Below the pieces are notes generated by a model, which was not told where the DNA came from, made no database searches, and saw only the letters and a program-made list of their open reading frames with translations. Below are positions 50,527-62,052 of a DNA stretch of 64,000 bases, in pieces. Source of the DNA: Sanderia malayensis (Eukaryota; Cnidaria; Scyphozoa; Semaeostomeae; Pelagiidae); NCBI GenBank assembly GCA_013076295.1, contig RQOL01000699.1, positions 5,022,001 through 5,086,000 on the forward strand. The letters run 5' to 3'. Both the position numbers and the translations under genes were made by a program. Positions within the stretch are counted from its first letter, which is position 1. Each line of letters starts with the position of its first letter.

Positions 50527-51382
50527 AGGGCTGCTCCCACCATATTTTTTTATTACATTTCTGGGTTGTTTTTGGCGTAAAAACAGGTACTGCAGTTTTT
50601 AAATTTTTAAATTCGCTCATTAACACCCTTTTTACGCCTCCAAACATGCACATTCCAGAAAAAAGTCGGGCAAAAAGAAAACTGGGGCGAGGCCGGTGTG
50701 ACGTAGATGCCGGAACGCAGGAAATTTACTTTGTGTTCAGTACCAAAGCTCGCACGAAAATTTTTTGCATATTTATAGTCAAATCCAAGTCGTATTTAAA
50801 AAAAATAAACCGTGCCACGCACTTGTTCAGGATCTAAGGAATCTGTTGATGCCTCGTTTATCATAAAAGGCGTAAATTTTTCACAAAAGTGAGGATGATT
50901 TGCTCACGCTTATGCTGCAAGCCGGCGGGTTTTTTGGCCTCAAAACCACGTGAGGCGTGTGAATACTGGAAAAATCCATTGTCACTGCATCAGCTTTGGG
51001 GTCAATTTTCAGCCCTTAACAATGCCGAAAATTAAAAAGAAAAACACAGGGGGAGATGTCAATAAGCTTTGCAATGATGGTGTTGAAATAGTTTGAAAAA
51101 AATTTGTATATATCATTGAAAACAAGGGAGAAAACCGGACGCGGCATTGATTTTTCCATACTGAAGCCAAAGAGAGAAGTTTTTTTGCGTTCCGGCATCT
51201 ACGTCACACAACCTCGGCCCAGATCGTTTCATGTTGCGCGACATTTTCAGAAATGGCCTGAAAATCGCACTTTTGGAGCCGTGAAAAGAGGTGTTAATGA
51301 GCGAATTTCAAAATTTAAAAAGTGCAGTACCTGTTTTTACGTCAAAAACTACCCAGAAATGAAATATGGTGGGAGTAGCCCT
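50527..51382. mobile_element. TTAA-flanked element with ~130-bp TIRs
   Basis: The left arm begins agggctgctcccaccatatt and the right arm ends aatatggtgggagtagccct. Homology runs inward about 130 bp (taaaaacaggtactgca, attcgctcattaacac). TTAA flanks it at 50523-50526 and 51383-51386, the signature of piggyBac-type insertion. The inner 600 bases have no recognisable transposase. Confidence 0.82.
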
Positions 51383-51386
51383 TTAA

Positions 51387-52798
51387 AGACCCATTGTCAA
51401 CCAACAAAGCAGACCCCATAAGTATGGAGCCTTCCTCTTGTTTATCAACAAAGCGCCTATGTAGTTACATGAATTTCTGGGTTAGAAATTAAAAATCGCG
51501 CAGCTACTTTGCTGTCACCAACGAAATGGCGAACGAATCCTTAAAGCCTGGCGCACACGGACGATTTTTGTCGCCAAGGTCGACGATTTTTGTCGCTGAC
51601 GACAAAAATCGCTCGTGTGCGGTAGTGAAAGACTGGCGATTTTTATCGTCAGCGACAGATTTTCAATATCAAACATGTTAGATATTTTTTTTCGTCGCTG
51701 GCGACAAAAGACAAAAATCGCTCTGTGTGCGGTGTTGAGAGACAAAAATTTTTGCGACAGAACGTCAAGATCCAATCATCGCGTTCCTATTTGACATGTG
51801 ACTCAAAGAAAATGGCGGATAAAGATGTGTGGTCAGAGGAAAAAGAAGGGATGTTCTGAAAAATGAATTCTGAAATTCTGAAAAATCGCTACGTGTGCGG
51901 GGTTGCAACAAAATTTCTTGGCGACAAAAATCGCCGGCCTTGGCGACAAAAATCGCCCGTGTGCGCTAGGCTTAACACTCACCATTTGGAAAAATTAGCT
52001 CTGTTGGTAGCTCTGTTCTGTGTCAGAAAATAAAAGTCGTGCAGTTACAAACAGAGTCAATGTTTCCACGTGGTTAGTGTTTGGGATTCGTTCGCCATTT
52101 TGCTTGTGAAGAGAGCAGTGAGACTGATGAACCAATTTTGCGATCGTCATTGTAAAAAGTGTAATGACTGATACAAACGATATATTCGACTGATGCAAGC
52201 TCTGAAGCCACTGTTAGTGATCAAGATTCACTTCTTCAAAATATGGTAAACTTGACAGCGCAATTAAATTATTATTATCACTTAGGCATATTTACGGCCT
52301 ACTCTATAGCCTAGCCCTTCTTGGTTTAGGATTATTCCTATTTAGATTTATGATCCTATGACACGATAATATCTTCTTTGTATTCAATATTTGACATTTC
52401 GATTGACTGGCAATGCATAGCAGATAAATGGTTTTTTCTTGAAAGGTTACTTGCAATTGCAAAAAAAACAAACAAACGTGGTTTCCTCGGGGACAGCCAA
52501 GTAACAAATTAGCCGCCATGACAGACACTTTTGTCACAAATTACAAGAACAAAAACAATCAAACAAAGAAAAGGAATAAATTAAAATCAAAATAAACGAC
52601 AAAGACTTGGAAAGTTTAGTTTTCAATGTTACTTGACTGTTCACTGTTCACTGTTTAGTTTTCAATGTTACAGCCAAGTAACTGCGGGATTTTTAATTTC
52701 TGACCCAGAAATTCATGTAACTACGTAGGCGCTTTGTTGATAAACAAGAGGAAGGCTCCATACTTAAGGGGTCTGCTTTGTTGGTTGACAATGGGTCT
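51387..52798. mobile_element. TTAA-flanked element with ~120-bp TIRs
   Basis: The left arm 51387-51512 (agacccattgtcaaccaac start) is about 95% identical, inverted, to the right arm 52673-52798. Flanking TTAA sits at 51383-51386 and 52799-52802. The left TTAA is shared with the preceding element. A third TTAA element is nested inside at 51545-51971. Confidence 0.82.
51545..51971. mobile_element. Nested TTAA-flanked MITE
   Basis: Ends agcctggcgcacacggacga and gcccgtgtgcgctaggct continue as inverted repeats for about 44 bp. TTAA lies at 51541-51544 and 51972-51975. The interior repeats cgacaaaaatcgc and its complement several times. Confidence 0.83.
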
Positions 52799-52802
52799 TT
52801 AA

Positions 52803-53230
52803 GAGTAAATGCATTTCTAAAGGAGTGAGGAATTTGAGAGAATAACCATTTATCAAGAATTCTTTTAATTCTGATTTGAAAGTGCATGTGGAAATAGTTG
52901 TGAAATCTGTTTTTCTCTCAAATGACGACCTCTCTTTTATTTGGGATAAAATCGAAATGCAAAATTCACATGTTCAATTATTAGCTGCCTAGCTTAGAAA
53001 AATCATGTACCCCCGTTCGAGCCAAAGTTTGAACGTGTGATTGGGGCCTGGGGCCTGAAATCATGAACACTTGTAACACAAGAAAGAAACCTGAAGTGTG
53101 TTGAAGGCAAGTGTCGTTCGTTTGACCTCTTTCTTCCTCTTTTTTGTAATTTGATGCGAATCGAATTTCATTCAGGTTGAGTTTGTGCAGGTTATTAACC
53201 AACACTCGCCGCGTAAAACACGTTGTAATA
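52803..53230. promoter_or_regulatory. Upstream region of the first ACE first exon
   Basis: Sequence before the ATG at 53231. No clear TATA box or other element was identified, so the promoter role is positional inference. Confidence 0.3.
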
Positions 53231-54086
53231 ATGGCACAACTTGGCTTTGCTGCTTTTTTAGCAGCCTTAGCGTTTTTCACGACTGTGAGCGTAAATGGTC
53301 AGAAGGCTGCAGCTGAGAACTTTTTGAAAAAGTACAATAAGGAAGTGAGGCAAGTTGACTATGAGAGCGGACAGGCCGCATGGGTTTACAACACGAATTT
53401 GACTGATCACAATAGTGCACTGAGTGTGAATGCAAGCTTAAAATACTCGAAATATGCTGCAGCCGTGAGAGCCAATGCATCAAAGATTAATGTTCAAGGA
53501 CTCAGCTATGATATCCAGAGACAATTTAAGTTTATTCTATCCAGCGCAACAGCAAAGGATCCGAAGGTGGTCAAGGAAGTTGCCAATTTGGGCTCCAAGC
53601 TTGAAGCCCTTTACAGCAAGGCGTGCGTAAATGCAAAGAGTTCCGATGTGAAAACTGTGAAATTCAACGGAACGAAATGTCTCAGTCTTGATCCTGATCT
53701 TTATAAGATTATGAGAAAATCACGCGATTACAACGAGCTTTTGTTTGCATGGAAAGGATGGAGAGATTCAACTGGGCCGAAGATGAAGGCGACATACAAA
53801 GAGTTTGTTGACAAACTAAACATTGGAGCAAAAGACAACGGGTTTAAAGACTACGGTGAATATGTGCGATCTTGGTATGAAGTGGGAGATAACTTGGGAA
53901 AGATTGCTGAAAAACTATGGCTTGATTTGAAACCATTCTATCAAGAGTTACATGCCTATGTTAGGTTCAAATTGTCGAAGAAATATCCTCAAGTGAAAGA
54001 TGGCGAGCCTATTCCAGCCCATTTACTTGGTAACATGTGGGCACAAAGCTGGACTAATATTTACGACATCGTTGCACCGTTTCCAA
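53231..54086 (+). CDS. ACE-like alternative first exon A (or partial gene)
   Basis: One exon of 285 codons plus one base, starting MAQLGFAAFLAALAFFTTVSVNGQ, a clear signal peptide. It encodes the N-terminal, non-catalytic half of an M2-family peptidyl dipeptidase (motifs [49 protein letters not shown]). It ends TTT CCA A followed by gtaagt, the same phase and sequence as exon 1 of the complete gene at 56576. No HEXXH exon lies between 54087 and 56575. It could be spliced over exon B onto the shared exons at 58296, or be an orphan duplicate. The frame is fully open, which argues against old decay. Confidence 0.8.
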
Positions 54087-56575
54087 GTAAGTCATATGAA
54101 TTGATTTTATTTATTTTTATCTCATTTGTTTGTTTAGCTGCCCAACAAATGGCGTTTCTTCCAATTTTGTACGTATGAGCACGGTTGGTTTGTCGGCAGG
54201 CTAGAAGAATAAGCTCATTATTACGCCACAGGTTTTCACGGCCGAACGAAACAATACGTCACGTGCAGTTCTATTTCCCGCCTTCCGTTTTTGAGATACA
54301 AGTTTTCGCGCTCCAGCCTTCCCAGCTTCAAAATAATGGACGACCAGAAAAAAAAATTAATTGTTACTTTCGTAGCTCCAGCTTTGTTATCCCTTCCCGT
54401 GACATGCCTCGGCGTACAAAATTTATTACATTTATGGAATTTTCAACAAATTAAATACTTGGCAGCGTTAAATTGTCAAATAGCAAATTGTTTAACTATT
54501 TTGTGCGTGACACTGACAAGTGACACAAAATATTTGTGCTGCTGATAGGCTTCGCGTTTACACGATTGTTTTTGCTGGTCTGTTTTCTTTACTTGTCATG
54601 CGCAGTAGGCTTTTTCATTAATTTTTGGTGCCAAGTGGAATTCCTGTGCTGAAATGAATTACTTTCTGGATTTCTATGAAATTTAAGATCGTTTTTTTTA
54701 TTTCTGAAAGTTAAGCTTCGTCGTAAATAACAGAACATTGCTGAACGCCAAATCCAACATTTTCAAATTTCCTCGTTTGCCTGACTTTCTCACCTCTTTA
54801 TGAATCCGTACAAATATTTGTCCTGATTAGAAACATTTACACAGCACTGTACAAATATTTGTCCGCTCCAGTTGTCAAGTCGACCTCTTTCTAACAAGAG
54901 AAGTTTTTGCACGGCTATCAGGACCCATATTTGTACGGATAGACGATGATCTGCAAATCTTCGAATTACCCCCACTCCCCTGGAGGTTTATTTGCTTATT
55001 TGTTTTTTGGAGGTGCTTATAAATATGTTTGAAAAGGCCTGTATAAATAGATCTAACGATTATTTCGAAACTTTGTTCTGCATCACTTTTAAATTCATTG
55101 CCATATGACCGGCATCTTCAAGGGAAAGTATTGAGCTTGAAGGAATGTGGAGGTGTAAAAGCCTGATTATTAACAGCTCTTGGAATACTTGGCGATGCAA
55201 GCTCAGAACGTGATACAAGTCACGCAATTTGAGATTATATGCTCAGTAGCTGCAAAGTTTTCGAGCAGTATAAACATCCATGCCGATATTTCTGGAGGCT
55301 GTATAATAAATAAACAAGTGAATTTCAGTAACCATTATGTGTTGTATGTTTTTAATCCCAAGAGTTGCCACCAAGAGTACAAACAATAAAACAAAAACAA
55401 CGCGCGGCCCTCCCGGCCGGCCGAAAATTTCTTTGCTAAGGTATTTTACAGACCAGAAATTGTCGGAACGAAGCTTCCAAATTTGCCCACATTTTTGACT
55501 GTTGGAAAACGAGTCTCGATGTGCAGATAATCGAGACTCGTGCAACAAGTCTAGAGAGCCAGCCCCCTTTCTGGCCCATCAAATTGATTACATGAAGATG
55601 GCTGAAAAATATTAGGAATTTGGCGAATTATTATAAATTGAAAAATATGTGGGCCTGTGTAGAAGAAGAATTTGGAAGTGTATTTAGAGAGCTTTATTTT
55701 TAGTTTTGTATCAGAATAGAATAGAAATGTAAGAATTGTGGATTGCGAGAAGAATATTCAATTTTCGAAGGTTTTGAATGTAATAGAGGTCTGTTTTTGT
55801 TGTTCCAGAGACCAGAGAATTTCGTTCGAATTATTAAAAGTTTGAATCAAACAAATTTGACAATAATTATAGCGATTGTTATTTTTAACCTACTAAGAAA
55901 CTGGCGGGAATATTTAAACCTGCTCGTAAATGTGTGAACCGTATACGATACAATGCAATTCAATTCAAGTACCATCTTATTCATATTCAATGGTTTTGTT
56001 GAATACGGACTACAGCAGACAACTGGTTTCAATCAATGATTCAGTGAGCTTCAAGTAAAATAGTTGACAGGCATGTTGTTGCATTGTTTTCTTGCACAGA
56101 GGAGAGGGAGGAGTGAAAACAGTGACACAACATAGTCGTTGTTGATTCTGTTGCGCTGATACGACGATCGCAGTTAACCACAGTTGTATAAGCCAGCTTT
56201 TTTCTACATTGATGAAATGCAACATGTTACTCCTCAGGATTCATTTTATCCAGCGGATAAGATGGAGAGAAGCGAGTCGATAGATAAACTTTGAGCCTTC
56301 TTTTACCAAGGACACCCTGCAATCTTCTTGTTTGTCTATTTTCGACTGTGTGCCTATTTGTTCGATAATTGCAATGGCTATTCAGAAGTTTCTTTGTTGG
56401 TTTAAGCAAGCCACACAAGAATTTCGGTAGACTTCTTAGAGCTCTTTCATTAAGCTGATTGGTCACTCGTAATTCAAATTCGAATCCGCAATTCTTCGAA
56501 TCTCGAGTTGTTGAGTCGGGATATCAGCCACTGCATAAAATATTACCATCTATCATATTGCAACGTCGTTGTACA
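54087..56575. other. Region between the two ACE first exons
   Basis: No M2-peptidase exon is seen here. The phrase gtacaaatatttgtcc occurs twice near 54810-54870. Sequence before 56576 should hold the promoter of exon B. Confidence 0.5.
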
Positions 56576-59500
56576 ATGAATGCTATGCGAGGTTTAGAAG
56601 CTTTGTCGCTACTGCTAGTGTCTCTTTGGTTGACGCTGATCAATTGCCAAAAACAAGCAGCAGAGGACTTCTTGGTAGCATTCAACCGTGATGTGAGGAA
56701 TATGGATTACAAGACCCGGCAAGCTGCCTGGTTACACAAGACGAATCTTACAGATTACAACAGTGAGCTGAGTGTGAATGCGAGTCTGAAATTCGCAAAG
56801 TACGCTGACGATGTTAGAAGGAATGCGTCGAAAATTGATGTTAGGTCTCTTGATTATGATACCAAGAGACAATTCAAGTTGCTTCTTAGCAATGCAGCAG
56901 CCAAAGATGGCAAAGTTATTAAAGATGTTGCAGAGTTAGGTGCCAAACTTGAAGCACTCTACGGCAACGGGTGTGTGAATGCAACACCCAGTGACGTCAT
57001 GACCCTCCGGCTCAGTGGGCCGAAATGTCTGAGCCTTGAACCTGATTTGACTGACATTTTTGTGAAATCACGCGATTACGACGAGCTTTTGTTTGCATGG
57101 AAAGGATGGAGAGATTCAACTGGGCCGAAGATGAAGGCGACATACAAAGAGTTTGTTGACAAGCTAAACATTGGAGCAAAAGACAACGGGTTTAAAGACT
57201 ACGGTGAATATGTGCGATCTTGGTATGAAGTCGGAGATAACTTGGGAAAGATTGCTGAAAAACTATGGCTTGATTTGAAACCATTCTATCAAGAGTTACA
57301 TGCCTATGTTAGGTTCAAATTGTCGAAGAAATATCCTCAAGTGAAAGATGGCGAGCCTATTCCAGCCCATTTACTTGGTAACATGTGGGCACAAAGCTGG
57401 ACTAATATGTACGACATCGTTGCACCGTTTCCAAGTGAGTCATTTGGTCTCTGTTGTGTGGGTCGTTGTTTAACGACAATTGTTAGCTTGTATTTGACAC
57501 CTATTTTTTTACAGTATTGTTAAGTATGAGCGTGGTTGACTGGTGCACCCGCTTGAAAGTGTGAAGGCGCGTGCCAATACACGGTACGGGTAACATGCGG
57601 ACAAAAATGAGGCACCATGTCACCACGCTTGTTTTTATTATTATTGTAAACATAAAAGAGTAAATAAGAATGGAAAAATAGAGTTAAACAGTCAGTCAAC
57701 CTCAGACAGTTAAAGAGAAGACAAATGATACAGTGGCGGCCTTGGGCCAGCCGTACCGTACCGCACCTTTTCAACAAAAAGCTCGTTTTCTTTATTGTGA
57801 GTAACCTTAGCGTACAGCACCATAGCAAGCGAGACATCGCCTACCGAACTACTGATTACCGTCCCCAGCTCTAGGGCGTATTCATAAAGAAACACCCTAT
57901 GACATTTTCAACTTCCATTGTTGCAAATTGGTTGCTTTGATTTGTTTGCCGTGTAAAGATTGAGGAGAGAAAATTGTGTTTCCCAATAGCTACTATATCG
58001 TAATAAAATTCCGCGATAATGTTTCGTCATGTTTATAACATGTGATAAACCATTGCATGAGGTTGTGCGTTGGAGAGTGTTAGTATGGACTGGCTCGTGA
58101 GCGCCAACGTAATTATTATTGTCATGACGAGCATTTTGATGGTGGTGATTACTATGATTATGTTATGGTTTTAATTTCAATATGAACGTGAAACCCATTT
58201 GTTTTTAACCAATACTATAAAAACGAGGCCATTCTAAGTAACTTTCCAAGTGATTTATCTTATTAATGTGCTTGTCTTCTTTTGAATTGTTTCAGATGAA
58301 CCAAAGTTGGACGTTACTCCCAAATTGGCATCGATTTTTAAGAATAATGTAACTGGTGTTTTCAAGAAAGCCGAAGATTTCTTTGTTTCAATCGGATGGG
58401 AGAAGCTTCCTGCAAGCTTCTGGACAAAATCGATGCTCGAAAAACCTAAAGATGGGCGCAAAGCTGTTTGCCATGCTTCTGCTTGGGATTTTGCTATCAA
58501 CAAAGATGTCCGGTAAACACTATACTGCTTTATCCATTATGTATTGCTTCTGAGTATTGTATGATAACTGGAGTATTGATTTTTTATGCGACCAGATTAA
58601 TTTTGTTAATTACGAGAGCAAAATAATTGCAGTGGCTATTTTCATTTGCCCATATTTGTTGGGGTTAAACAACCCTGAACCGAGGACCACAATGTAAACA
58701 GTTGTAGCCACCAGCCTCCAACCCAGGCACATTGTCAGGAAAACGACAAGGGGCCTGGGTTCGAGGCTGGGGGTTTAAAAAAGTGACGGTAAACGCGACG
58801 TTTCGGAAGTAAATGATTACTTTTCATTTGGTGATCATGTGATTATACCGTCGTCACTATTTACCTTGTTATCCTCATCTTGCGGGAAAATCTCGTCAAC
58901 TTCATGTAGATTGATCTGTTCGATTCCCTTATTGTGAGATCAGAGTGCCATCCATGCTCAGTCAGCTTTACCAGGATCTCACCAGCACTGTTCCACATTC
59001 TTGCAACTACATTTGACCAGGCTCTGAAAGTAGAATATTTGACGAAAGTCTAGATTCCCGTGAATACTCGTTGTATTTCCCTTCACTTTTCTAACAATGA
59101 ATGCGGTTTTTTATAGATTACAATGTTGTAGTTTTGAATGATTTTCTATATGGTCTACTTTTATTTGCAGAGTGAAGATGTGCACCAGTTTGAACCAGAA
59201 TGATTTCATCACGATTCACCATGAGCTAGGCCACATCTACTATTATTTGTTCTACTGGGATCAACCATACGAGTATCGTACTGGAGCCAACCCAGGATTC
59301 CACGAAGCAGTTGGTGATACAATCGCTCTGTCTGTCGAAACACCACAGCATCTTTACAAAGTTGGCCTATTGGACACTTTACCAAATAACACCAGTAAGT
59401 AAATGACAGATTTCTGCAACGATTTTAATGAGGAATCTAACCATTGCTCGAAGAAGTTTTGCAATGATATTGCGATTCAGCGCATTCTTGATTATCCGAG

Positions 59501-62052
59501 CCTCGATATCATCTCCTTTTGAATTTCCTCTCCAAACCCGCGCAACTTTTGCAGTCCGTTATTTTATGACGCTTGTTATTTTCCTAGGAAGCGAGTTGAA
59601 TTTCCTTCTGAAAACGGCTTTGTCAAAAATAGCATTCGACCCATTCGGGTATTTGATAGACCAATGGAGATGGAAAGTATTCGATGGGTCTATTAAGCCT
59701 GATCAGTATACTTCAAAGTGGTGGGAATTGAGAACAAAATACCAAGGAATCAAGCCACCCGTTGAGAGGTCTTCAAGCGATTTTGATCCAGGCGCAAAAT
59801 ATCACATTCCAGGCAACACACCTTATATCAGGTTAGTTGGAACTGTGTCGCATTTATTGGATCTTGCTTCGTGTCGTATTTAACACACTGTTAAATTTCA
59901 TACTGTCGCATTTGCAGATACTTCATGAGTTACGTCTACCAGTTTCACTTTCATAAAGCTGCATGCAAAGCCGCTGGTCACAAAGGAGTTCTCAACAGAT
60001 GCTCAATCTATAAATCCAAAGCTGCAGGCAAACAACTTGGGTGAGTGAATCTATTTTACGCATACTCGAACCAATGACACTCGCTGACCTGATGGGGTTT
60101 TCTATTATATTGTTGCCCTGCATAGAAAATTGAGCACAATTGTAAGCACGCCTTGTCTGAAATCAGAGTTCCGTTAACGAAGTTTCCATTGTAGTTATTG
60201 GTCCATTGGTTTTCAAATATTTATCCCCCTCGCGGAGCCATGTTGTTTTTGTAGGAATTCATTGTCATGAATTTAAAAATTTATTCGTTGCAAAATATAC
60301 TTTCTTAACTTGCACAAGCTTTCAGGGTAACCGCTGTACCTTTATTTTCTGCTGCGTAGCGGAGCGAAGCGAAGTGGCTGCGCAGCAGAATATAATCGAG
60401 TCCTTCTCAAGAAAACATTTTGTAAGGAAGTGTGTTTGTCTGCGTCATTCTAGCCAGCAGGTGGCCTCAAATCCTCCTCCGTTTAACCGCATGCTGCCCA
60501 GTCATAGCTAATTCCTTCATCTTTTTAAATTAAATTAATCCATGTGAACATACCTGCTATTTATTCTTTATATTCAACCCTGCCTCATCAAACACTATTG
60601 CAACACACACCTGAGCAGCACTCGCCTAAACACTGTTTACATCTTATTAGAAACCATAAACTTTTTACGTAGAATGGTAGTCATAGTGATGTTGTTGTTG
60701 TTTTTTGTGTATTTTGCGAACTGGGGGATTTACCCCGGCTTTAGCTGAACAATAAGTTTATGCATATATATAAGAAACATACAAAAACCCCTAACCCTTC
60801 TTGTTTCCAGAGAATTATATGCAATTGCGGAGCTATGGGCCCATGTACACTACAGCTTGAAAAAGCCATTAGCCAACTTTTGCAACCACAGACTTTGGGA
60901 AACCGGCATGACTAGAAAACTATTTCAATTATTTCATCTCCAAAAATGTATACATTTGGATTAACACCTAACCGCACGAAGGGCATAAACTTGGCATTGA
61001 GATCGTTTCACGTAAATGTGTAATCATGAAGAACATTGCACAGATAATCAAATGTATTCTTGCTCATTCGAAAATGTTCATGCCAATAGTTAGAAAATTC
61101 ACAATTTCGTCTGTAATACACCCAAGAACGTCGACGTTGATAATGAGATTGAAAATCCTCTATGGTGAACAACTGCACTCGCGTTTTTCGAAGCAGTTGG
61201 GCAAGATACAAATACCAGAACAATCTTTGGTACCTTTGTTGCCTATGTGTTTGCAACAGTAAAAATATAGCAGCAAAATGCTGAAATGTCAGCTGGTCAT
61301 CCATTTTAATGGAAGAACCTATTTTGTGCAAATTTGAACACAATTTTAACAGAGGCGAAAAGTGTGCATCGATTAGACACGAAAGGATTACAAGACAATG
61401 GTAATGCTTTTGGCTAATCGTTTTCAGTACCTCCAGAGGTGCTCAGAGATGCCCAATCGGTATTTTTGATGTCATATCAAATTTCGGGCAAAAGGAAAAA
61501 TCGAAAAAATAGCATGTACACTGTGTCGGGAACATTTAACCCCTTAATGACTCAAGAAAGCCCAATTTTTCTGTAGTGTACATGGGCCCAATGAAAAAAT
61601 TTTGTCGCATCGCGAAATTTCATCGTTGTGCCGACAAACACAAGATTGTGGGGGGGGGTACAGAGCCCCACGTTCCCCATCCCCCCTCGACGCCCTTGAT
61701 TCTTGGAGGAATAATTGTCTATTGCTCAGAATATTTTGTTTTCTATTAAGCCGGTGGACTCACTGTGAGCCAGGGTAATTAAATCATATTGCACTTTGTA
61801 CATCGTAGTGACATGTTGAGGATGGGAAAAAGTAAACCCTGGCAAGAAGCATTTAAAAACGTGACTGGCTATAAAGAACTCACGGCACAGCCTATTAAGG
61901 ACTACTTCGAAGTTCTCTACAAATGGATGAAAGAACAAAGAAAACGCGAAGGCTACTCCATTGGATGGGACAAACCTAGCGGCGCAACAAACATGGGTGC
62001 ATCTTTACTTGTAACAGTAGGTTGTTTTATACTAGCATTGATATACCAGTGA
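56576..62052 (+). CDS. Angiotensin-converting-enzyme-like peptidyl dipeptidase
   Basis: Six exons (56576-57434, 58296-58512, 59171-59394, 59588-59831, 59918-60040, 61809-62052) join in frame to 636 residues, a single-domain M2 peptidase. The start [21 protein letters not shown] is a signal peptide. Catalytic features are complete: CHASAWDF, zinc motif His376-Glu-Leu-Gly-His380, third ligand Glu404 in GFHEAVGD (28 residues after the first His, as in human ACE), and substrate-binding [16 protein letters not shown] with the Lys, His and two Tyr. It removes C-terminal dipeptides outside the cell. The last 20 residues ([17 protein letters not shown]) are hydrophobic and run to the end, suggesting a GPI signal or membrane anchor. 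Exon 1 may alternate with that at 53231. Intron 5 holds a Harbinger-like remnant. Confidence 0.95.
60836..61592. mobile_element. Harbinger-like element in ACE intron 5
   Basis: Inverted ends tgggcccatgtacactacag (60836-60855) and ctgtagtgtacatgggccca (about 61573-61592) match over 20 bp. Inside on the minus strand lies a HARBI1-like transposase fragment. A clear 3-bp target duplication was not seen. Confidence 0.7.
61008..61343 (-). pseudogene. HARBI1-like transposase N-terminal fragment
   Basis: A 111-residue frame with the PIF/Harbinger-type segment [20 protein letters not shown], which in that family precedes the helix-turn-helix and DDE domains. The DDE domain is absent, so this is a remnant. 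Confidence 0.6.

Noticed and set aside
54185..54545. Open frames just after ACE exon A
   Set aside because: No resemblance to ACE exon 2, and no acceptor in the right phase leading to a HEXXH exon.
60812..60960. Possible extra ACE exon after ttgtttccag
   Set aside because: In phase with exon 5, but the sequence ([14 protein letters not shown]) is unlike any ACE region and runs into the Harbinger-like terminus; exon 6 at 61809 restores the family sequence directly.
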